In this document: positions 52,662 through 58,018 of the stretch, in pieces
Numbering within the stretch: position 1 is the stretch's first letter
Layout: each line of letters opens with the position of its first letter
DNA from: Muribaculum caecicola
Lineage (GTDB): Bacteria > Bacteroidota > Bacteroidia > Bacteroidales > Muribaculaceae
Length of the DNA stretch: 58,018 bases
Direction of reading: 5' to 3'
Assembly: GCA_004801635.1 (NCBI GenBank)
Contig: SSTG01000002.1
Location: forward strand, 1-58,018
The notes under the pieces: generated by a model
Told to the model about the DNA's origin: nothing
What the model saw: the letters and a program-made list of their open reading frames with translations, nothing else
The model's database searches: none
Translations under genes and position numbers: made by a program

Positions 52662-54044
52662 CTAGTTTCTAATCAGAGCGTCGATTTTTTCAACATCTTC
52701 ACGCAGAGCGGAATCTATGGGTATTCTTTCTTCAATGGAGTGGCATGCATGATGCACTGTGGCATGTTTTCTGGAAAGGCACGTGCCTATTGCCGTTATA
52801 GGCATTTTGGCATGCCGTTTTGCCATAAACATAACCATTTGTCTTGCATCAGATATTTCACGTTTGCGCGATTTGGAGAATATCTGGTCGAGTTCGATGC
52901 CGTAAAATTCAGAAACACGCTGCGCAATCATATCGAAATTTATGCTCTTTTTCTGAACCTTCACGGCATTTGCTAGTACGGACTGGGCCAGGTCGATTGT
53001 TATTTCCCTGTTAAGTACTGTTGCATATGCAAGCAGTGATACGACAACGCCTTCTAGTTCGCGTATGCTGGACGTTATATTGGCTGCTATATAGTCGAGT
53101 ACTTCTGTAGGTATTTTAAGCCCGTCTTGAGCAGCCCTTTGTTCTAGCACGCTGCGGCGAAGTTCGTAGTCGGGAGCTTCAAGCTGGCATGTCATGCCCC
53201 ATTTGAAACGGGAAAGCAGGCGTTCTGGCATTTCTTTAAGGTCGGCCGGAGCGCAGTCGCTTGAGAGAATGATTTGACGCTGGTTCTGGTGCAGGTGGTT
53301 GAAAATGTGAAAAAAGGCATTTTGTGTTCCTGGTTTGTGCATCAGGTCCTGTATGTCGTCAATTATAAGTACTTCTATTGACTGGTAAAAGTTTATGAAC
53401 TCGTTAATGCGGCTTGGTTTGGCTGCAACAGCTGCCACATATTGGCTTTCAAGCAGCCGGGCCGGAACGTATAGTACACGGGCGTTTGGGTTGCGCTCTT
53501 TTATGCGTATTCCTATGGCTTGGATTAGGTGTGTTTTACCTACACCTGTATTTCCGAACAGGAAAAGCGGATTGAATGTCTTGCAGTGCGAATCTGTGGC
53601 GATAGCTTCCGAAATAGAACGGGCTATTTTGTTGCAGTTGCTGCCGCAATAGTTTTCAAATGTGTATTTGGGGTTTAGTTGTGAATCGAAATCGCTTACT
53701 ATGTTGTTTTGAAAGGGATTCCTGTTGCCAGGTTTCACGGCCGGGCTTTCTTTTGAAGCCTGTTGTGTGATAAGTGTGTCCGGGTCTGAGCCAATCTGGA
53801 AGAAGTCGTAGTACAGCTGCACGTCGCGGCCATATATGCGAAATAGTGTAGCTGCCAATATTTTCATGTAACGTTCTTCAAGCTGTTCTGCAAAGAAGCG
53901 TGTAGGCACCATAAGGCGCAACACGTGGTCTTTATAACTTACAGATGTAATGGGCTTGAACCAGGCGTCGTATTGTTCGGGCGAAATGTTGTCTTTTATA
54001 ATCGACAAACATTCGTCCCACATGTCGATGTGAGTTTTATTCAT
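52662..54044 (-). CDS. dnaA: Chromosomal replication initiator DnaA
   Basis: Binds DnaA boxes and opens the origin. 460 residues with the usual four domains: domain I (1-85, MWDECLSIIKDNISPEQYDAWF), a linker, AAA+ domain III with Walker A GNTGVGKT (164-171) and Walker B LIIDDIQ, and DNA-binding domain IV with RKHATVHHACHSIEE, the DnaA signature, at about 430-444. It begins with ATG and has a 467-bp A/T-rich upstream region. Neighbours are not the usual dnaN/recF, which is normal for Bacteroidota. Confidence 0.97.
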   Translation of the reverse strand: MNKTHIDMWDECLSIIKDNISPEQYDAWFKPITSVSYKDHVLRLMVPTRFFAEQLEERYMKILAATLFRIYGRDVQLYYDFFQIGSDPDTLITQQASKESPAVKPGNRNPFQNNIVSDFDSQLNPKYTFENYCGSNCNKIARSISEAIATDSHCKTFNPLFLFGNTGVGKTHLIQAIGIRIKERNPNARVLYVPARLLESQYVAAVAAKPSRINEFINFYQSIEVLIIDDIQDLMHKPGTQNAFFHIFNHLHQNQRQIILSSDCAPADLKEMPERLLSRFKWGMTCQLEAPDYELRRSVLEQRAAQDGLKIPTEVLDYIAANITSSIRELEGVVVSLLAYATVLNREITIDLAQSVLANAVKVQKKSINFDMIAQRVSEFYGIELDQIFSKSRKREISDARQMVMFMAKRHAKMPITAIGTCLSRKHATVHHACHSIEERIPIDSALREDVEKIDALIRN

Positions 54045-54511
54045 TGTTACATGTTTTATTGGGCGATTCAGGGGTTAGTTGTCATTGCATAATGACTTGC
54101 GTAATCTCATCGCTGATAATGCAAATTTCTAATTTATTTTTTGAAAAAAAAATGAATGGAAAATTTGCATTTTATAAGTGTTGTGCAACGTTTCTGTGTC
54201 ACAGATATTTATAACGTAATTATGTAAATACTGTTTATTTTATGCCGGTTAATTTGTAATTTGCAGATATTTAGCGACATGCTGTTCTGCATATATAGTG
54301 TTAACTATTTCCTTTTATTGTGAAACAGTGTTTTTAAGTTGTTTTGGCGTTGATTCGTTGTGGAACAATTTGTCTGGAAAAGTTATCGACTATTTGTAAT
54401 TTATACAAATAATAAATATCGGGCGTTTTGTTAAAATATCCGCCGGAAATGCTGTTTTAACGGCGTTTCCGGCGGATGTGCGGTTGCATGTATATTCTGC
54501 TTTTATTTTCA
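54045..54511. other. 467-bp A/T-rich region upstream of dnaA
   Basis: The gap between dnaA and the MCE gene, both minus. It must carry the dnaA promoter, but I see no complete consensus. There are loose DnaA-box-like words (TGTGGAACA near 54360, TTATCGACT near 54384, two mismatches each) and long A/T stretches. It could be an origin or autoregulatory region; evidence is weak. The MCE-gene terminator lies at its right end. Confidence 0.4.
54438..54477 (-). terminator. Terminator of the amidase-MCE operon
   Basis: ATCCGCCGGAAA (54438-54449) pairs with TTTCCGGCGGAT (54466-54477); the inner bases add wobble pairs. It lies 35 bp after the MCE stop on the minus strand, followed there by ATTTTAAC. 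Confidence 0.85.
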
Positions 54512-55411
54512 TTAAAAAATCTTTATTGGCGGAATATATTTACGCGGATTTTTCTTTACGTCAACCAGTATTGAATCGATTGTCGTTGTGGCGTTGTCGA
54601 GGTTGTCGTATAATTTCCGGTTATTTAGAAGTAACCCTATGGAATTGTCGTTGCTTGTCATTTGGCCTGTTACCCATGCCAGGTTTGCGGCTATTGTGTC
54701 TACTTTGTTTAAGGTAGAAGCCAGTTGCACCTGTTTTAGCTGGCCGGTTACGGCTGTTAAATCGGCTGTGATTGTGTCCAGGTTAGCAACTGTACTGTTT
54801 ACTCCTGACATGGTTGCCGGAAGCGAGGCGAGCGATTTGTTTAATTGTGCCGTTGTTGCTTCAAGATTTGCGGTGAGTTTGTCGAGCCTCTTTACTGAGT
54901 TAATCAGTGCGGAATCGGTAATCAGTGCGTTTACGCCTGTTAAAAGAGTGTCTACTTTGGCAACAATGTTGTTTACGGATGGAAGCATGTTTTTTGTTAC
55001 ATCATCTAATAGCGACGGCGCGGTTTCGCCAATGAGCTTGTCACCGATATTATGGTTTGACTGGCTTTGGCTGAAATGTAATACAATAGAAGCCGTTCCA
55101 AGTATATCCTGGCTGATTACGGCCTTGCTTCCTGCAGGCACGTTTAGCTTTTTATCTAACGACAGCTCGACAAGTACATGCCCCGGGTTGTCATATTCAT
55201 ACGCAATGTCGCGCACTTGCCCGATTTTGTATCCGTTTAATGTAACTGGCGACGATACGGTCAGACCGTTTACATTTTCGTACGAGACATAATAATAATT
55301 TGCTGCTTTGAATACATTAATACCCTTTAGGTAGTTTATGCCGGAAAACAATACTATTGCAGCAACTAATATTGATAGTCCTATTTTGAATTCTTTTGAA
55401 AAACGCTTCAT
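54512..55411 (-). CDS. MCE/MlaD-family lipid-transport protein
   Basis: Predicted substrate-binding part of a lipid-trafficking system between the membranes. 299 residues: short cytoplasmic start (MKRFSKEFKIG), one membrane helix (about 10-30), the MCE domain with LTVSSPVTLNGYKIGQV (about 50-66), then a long helical or coiled region rich in Thr, Leu and Asn (about 150-280). It lies 46 bp after the amidase gene. No MlaE/MlaF permease or ATPase gene is in the window. Confidence 0.92.
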   Translation of the reverse strand: MKRFSKEFKIGLSILVAAIVLFSGINYLKGINVFKAANYYYVSYENVNGLTVSSPVTLNGYKIGQVRDIAYEYDNPGHVLVELSLDKKLNVPAGSKAVISQDILGTASIVLHFSQSQSNHNIGDKLIGETAPSLLDDVTKNMLPSVNNIVAKVDTLLTGVNALITDSALINSVKRLDKLTANLEATTAQLNKSLASLPATMSGVNSTVANLDTITADLTAVTGQLKQVQLASTLNKVDTIAANLAWVTGQMTSNDNSIGLLLNNRKLYDNLDNATTTIDSILVDVKKNPRKYIPPIKIF

Positions 55412-55457
55412 CTTGTTGTTTCTTGTTTTAGGGTTTGTAGTGTTTTGGCGGTTGCTT

Positions 55458-56585
55458 TTATTTAACGCGTTTGCCGTTGCTGGTTTTTATAATAAAAGCG
55501 TCAGGAAATTTGTCCTTTATATTCCGCAGGTTTCTTTTGGCCTGGTTTATTGTAGGGTGGTTGCCCGTAGTATACTTATATGTGCCGTTGTCTATATAGA
55601 AGTCGAACTGCTTTATGCCTTTGAGTTTTTCCGAGTTTTCGTGTAGTTTTGTAGGGGAAGTCAGGAACTGCACTTTGTATATAATCTCGTCGCTTTCTGT
55701 ATTTTGGTTTGCCTGTTCGGGTTCGTGTGCGGTTGCTGACGCGGTGTCGGCCGGCTGTTCCGTGTTTGTGGTCAGTGGTGGTTGTACCGAATCAGCCTGG
55801 TAGCTTTTTCTGTATTGGCAGAATGCATTGTATAGTGCCTTGCCCATTTTTTGCGTGCCTTGTTTCGAATTTAGAAAAGCCGCGCAGTTGGGGTTGCATA
55901 TAAAGTCTAGTTCTACAAGTACGGCTGGCATACTTGTTTTGGCGAGTACCCAAAATCCGGCTTGGCGTACTCCTTTGTCGGCACGGCCTGCTGTTGACGA
56001 AAGCTGTTTTTGCACTTTTGCCGCAAAATCAATGCTTTGGTCTATGTTTTTGTCATGCGATAGCTCAAATATAATGTATGATTCTGTAGATGACGGGTCG
56101 AATCCTAGATATTTGGTCTCATAGTCGTCTTCAAGCATCATTACTGAATTTTCGCGTTGGGCCACGGCAAAGTTTTCTTCTGAACGGTGAAGTCCGAGAG
56201 TGTATGTTGACGCTCCGTGGATTGTTGTCCGTCTTTTGTTCCGTTTGTCTACGGAATTGGTGTGTATTGATACAAATAGGTTGCCATTTGCTTTGTTTGC
56301 AATGCTGGCTCGTTCCTGAAGTGTTTTAAAGTAGTCGCCTTTGCGAGTATACACTATTTTTACATCAGGCATGTTTCTCTCGACCAATCGCCCGAATTCT
56401 AATGCAGTGGCGAGGTTTATACTTTTTTCATTTATTTTTCCTGCTACGGCACCATAATCGTGACCGCCGTGCCCGGCATCGATTACGAGAGTGAATTTAT
56501 GCGATTCGGTAGTGGCGGCCAAGGTTGTGTGTGCAACAACGGCTGTCAATAATAATATGATTTTTATTATGTATGCGCGAGGCAT
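55458..56585 (-). CDS. N-acetylmuramoyl-L-alanine amidase with C-terminal SPOR-like domain
   Basis: Zinc enzyme that cleaves septal peptidoglycan. 375 residues: signal peptide (1-23), Amidase_3 domain with zinc ligands His39 (VIDAGHGG), Glu53 and His108 (VSIHTN), catalytic Glu225 (VLVELDF), a Thr/Glu-rich linker (about 255-298), and a C-terminal SPOR-like domain (about 299-375) with YKVQFLTSPTKL. The SPOR domain would direct it to denuded glycan at the division site. The MCE gene follows by 46 bp. A -7 like box TAATTTTG lies at 56614-56621. Confidence 0.93.
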   Translation of the reverse strand: MPRAYIIKIILLLTAVVAHTTLAATTESHKFTLVIDAGHGGHDYGAVAGKINEKSINLATALEFGRLVERNMPDVKIVYTRKGDYFKTLQERASIANKANGNLFVSIHTNSVDKRNKRRTTIHGASTYTLGLHRSEENFAVAQRENSVMMLEDDYETKYLGFDPSSTESYIIFELSHDKNIDQSIDFAAKVQKQLSSTAGRADKGVRQAGFWVLAKTSMPAVLVELDFICNPNCAAFLNSKQGTQKMGKALYNAFCQYRKSYQADSVQPPLTTNTEQPADTASATAHEPEQANQNTESDEIIYKVQFLTSPTKLHENSEKLKGIKQFDFYIDNGTYKYTTGNHPTINQAKRNLRNIKDKFPDAFIIKTSNGKRVK

Positions 56586-56753
56586 TTTTGCTAAGCTGGT
56601 TCTGTTTTGTTTGCAAAATTAGTAAATAGCTGCGGAATAGATGGGCAATTGGGGCGGTTTTTTGAATTCCTACAATAAAAGTTTGTTATATCGACGGAGT
56701 GCGCCCGGCTTGTTTTAAGTGCAAACATTAGAGAGGTGTCAATAGTTTCCGGG

Positions 56754-57527
56754 CTATTTTGCCGTATCGACAACAATCAGTTCAATGCCTAGTTCCTCAA
56801 TGTGCTGGGCTATCTTGTCTGATATGCCGCAGTCTGTTACTATAAGGTCTATTTCGTCAACATTTGCAATTTTGCTGAACCCTTTGCGGTGGAATTTTGA
56901 GGAATCGGCCAATACTATGGTTTTTTGTGCCGCGTGCATCATAACTTTGTTTAGCTCTGCTTCGCGGATATCGGTGGTGGTAATTCCAAAATCAATGTCA
57001 ATGCCGTCAACCCCAAGAAATATTTTGCTGCAAGAAAACTCCGATAATGCCGTCTCGGCATAACGCCCCACAACGGAAAGTGAGCTATGGCGCAATGTTC
57101 CGCCAAGCTGTACTATATCTATGTATTCGTTATCGCCAAGCGTTTGAGAAACTTTTAAAGATGCCGATATCACTGTTAGTTTGTGTATAGGCTTTATGCA
57201 TCGGGCAAAAGCCTGCACTGTCGTGCCGGAGGCTATTATAATTGAATCGTCTTTGGTTATCAATTCGGCTGCAGCCATTCCTATATGGTGCTTCTGTTCT
57301 GTGGCCAGCAATTCCTTTTCGTTAACGGAACGGTTGTTTATGTATGGGTTTATGAGTATTGCTTTTCCGTGGCTACGGTATAGTTTGCTTTGTTTTTCGA
57401 GTTCGGTCAGATCCTTTCGTATCGTAACTGTTGACACTCCTAAAAGAGACGACAGGTCGGAAACCTGTATTGATTCGTGCTTCATAAGTGTGTCTATTAT
57501 TAGTTTGTGCCTGTCTTCCTTTATCAT
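56754..57527 (-). CDS. DeoR/GlpR-family transcriptional regulator
   Basis: Sugar-phosphate-responsive regulator. The start is the ATG at 57527 (257 residues, the family norm); the longer frame adds 50 residues through the promoter. N-terminal winged helix-turn-helix with QVSDLSSLLGVSTVTIRKDL (about 21-40), then the DeoR C-terminal sensor domain with IASGTTVQAFARCI and DIVQLGGTLRHSSLSVVG. No sugar-catabolic gene adjoins it, so its target is unknown; the insertion sequence just upstream may have separated it from a partner. A candidate -7 box lies at 57557-57564. Confidence 0.93.
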   Translation of the reverse strand: MIKEDRHKLIIDTLMKHESIQVSDLSSLLGVSTVTIRKDLTELEKQSKLYRSHGKAILINPYINNRSVNEKELLATEQKHHIGMAAAELITKDDSIIIASGTTVQAFARCIKPIHKLTVISASLKVSQTLGDNEYIDIVQLGGTLRHSSLSVVGRYAETALSEFSCSKIFLGVDGIDIDFGITTTDIREAELNKVMMHAAQKTIVLADSSKFHRKGFSKIANVDEIDLIVTDCGISDKIAQHIEELGIELIVVDTAK

Positions 57528-57556
57528 ATTTATAAATTTATTCAACTTATATTTGG

Positions 57557-57564
57557 CAAAGATA
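57557..57564 (-). promoter_or_regulatory. Candidate -7 box (TATCTTTG) of the DeoR-type regulator
   Basis: Exact TAnnTTTG on the minus strand 29 bp before the ATG at 57527. No TTTG found 19-21 nt upstream. Confidence 0.5.
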
Positions 57565-57786
57565 ACGAAATTTTGAATTATTACGGCGTAAGATGCCCTT
57601 AAAATACCGGTAAAAAGTTTTGCCGTATTTGTCGTTTTTGAGTTCTTTTTTTTCGTATATGTTGTTTGTGAAAGCATGGGTGGTGTGTAGATTATTTATC
57701 TTAAAATTGTGTTTTTACAATGATTCGGTAAAAATTACAGAAGTAGTTGAAACTTAAGTTAATATAACGAATTATCAAATACAAAT

Positions 57787-57841
57787 GAATCGCCAAAGCG
57801 TTCATTATAAAAAACTTAGCGTATGAACGTATTGGCGATTC
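57787..57841 (+). repeat. 19-bp fold-back hairpin over the transposase start codon
   Basis: Bases 57787-57805 and 57823-57841 are reverse complements at 17 of 19 positions (a further one is a G-U pair in RNA). The ATG of the transposase is the first codon of the right arm (57823-57825), so it would be buried in a stem if transcription starts upstream. Confidence 0.7.
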
Positions 57842-58018
57842 TCAAAGACTTCACCTTTCGGTGTAAGTCGGTATTTGAAAATACTACAACCAAAATGAGC
57901 AAAAGGTTCCTCAACTGGCTGATTTTAACAATACGCACTGTAGCGTTGATTCCGGGCAAAGTCAATTTTACCCGGCTGTCGCGCTATGGCGGTCGTACTG
58001 CCAAGACCTTTGCCTCCA
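57823..58018 (+). mobile_element. Insertion-sequence transposase, 5' part (cut by the window end)
   Basis: The open frame from ATG 57823 runs off the window end after 65 codons. The start MNVLAILKDFTFRCKSVFEN followed by MSKRFLNWLIL, IPGKVNFTRLSRYGG and RTAKTFAS resembles the N-terminal region of DDE transposases of the IS4 superfamily in Bacteroidales, from memory. The catalytic residues lie outside the window, and neither IS end nor target duplication can be marked. The inverted repeat in front probably belongs to the element. Confidence 0.65.

Noticed and set aside
1..58018. CRISPR array or phage-defence island
   Set aside because: No regularly spaced repeats were seen and no cas, restriction or toxin-antitoxin-like protein is encoded.

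Overview
The window comes from the chromosome of a member of the Bacteroidota, most likely order Bacteroidales. Several independent signs agree: promoters of the Bacteroidales type (TTTG, 19-21 nt, TAnnTTTG) can be read directly in front of several genes; Shine-Dalgarno sequences are mostly absent; there is a MurF-alanine racemase fusion, an animal/fungal-type (GT3) glycogen synthase, a PorQ-like protein, and secreted or lipid-anchored proteins with Bacteroidales-style signals. The family cannot be fixed from the sequence alone; the C-terminal NLQGMPV...KGLYI motif of the polysaccharide lyase is the kind common in Prevotellaceae and Muribaculaceae.

Layout. 1-4209: glycogen synthase (5' end cut off by the window) and alpha-glucan phosphorylase, both +. 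4760-9443: a minus-strand alpha-glucan operon (GH133 debranching-like protein, GT4 glycosyltransferase, GH57 amylase-like protein). 9782-12483: a lipid kinase and a PL9 polysaccharide lyase. 12620-19500: an RND efflux operon (adaptor, pump, outer-membrane channel) with lpxA 27 bp behind it. 19690-23362: cmk, ispH, a small lipoprotein, a polyprenyl diphosphate synthase and a TatD hydrolase. 23445-26682: porQ, then tgt and an LptF/LptG permease. 26855-31618: tsaB, dnaE, trxA. 31700-34291: clpB. 34498-38647: yicC, gmk, nadD, a DUF5063 protein and a glutamine synthetase. 38735-44213: a five-gene surface-sugar operon (WbpB, WbpE, WbpD, WbpA types plus a flippase). 44475-51890: murF-alr, ftsY, an exported metallo-beta-lactamase-fold protein, rimO, an isochorismate synthase, folB and tRNA-Pro(CGG). 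52281-54044: a small hypothetical protein and dnaA. 54512-57527: an MCE/MlaD protein, an amidase and a DeoR-type regulator. The last 200 bases begin an insertion-sequence transposase.

How the genes work together. The left end makes and breaks down storage glycogen, but two proteins of the minus-strand operon appear to lack the acid catalyst of their families (Ser in the GH57 protein, Asn in the GH133 protein), so the operon may not be a plain degradation operon. The Wbp-type operon encodes every step from UDP-GlcNAc to a 2,3-diacetamido-glucuronic acid nucleotide sugar, plus a flippase but no glycosyltransferase; such a sugar is used in O-antigens and, in Porphyromonas, in anchoring type IX secretion cargo. 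Most other genes are housekeeping.

I see no defence system, CRISPR array, prophage or obviously new multi-gene system. The most useful leads are the catalytic-residue substitutions in the glycogen operon, the Tgt without its zinc cysteines, the palindrome at the efflux promoter, the mirror-image promoter element between tgt and tsaB, the Wbp operon with its nearby C8 tract, and the fold-back hairpin over the transposase start codon. All motif and start calls were made by eye; no alignment or database search was run.
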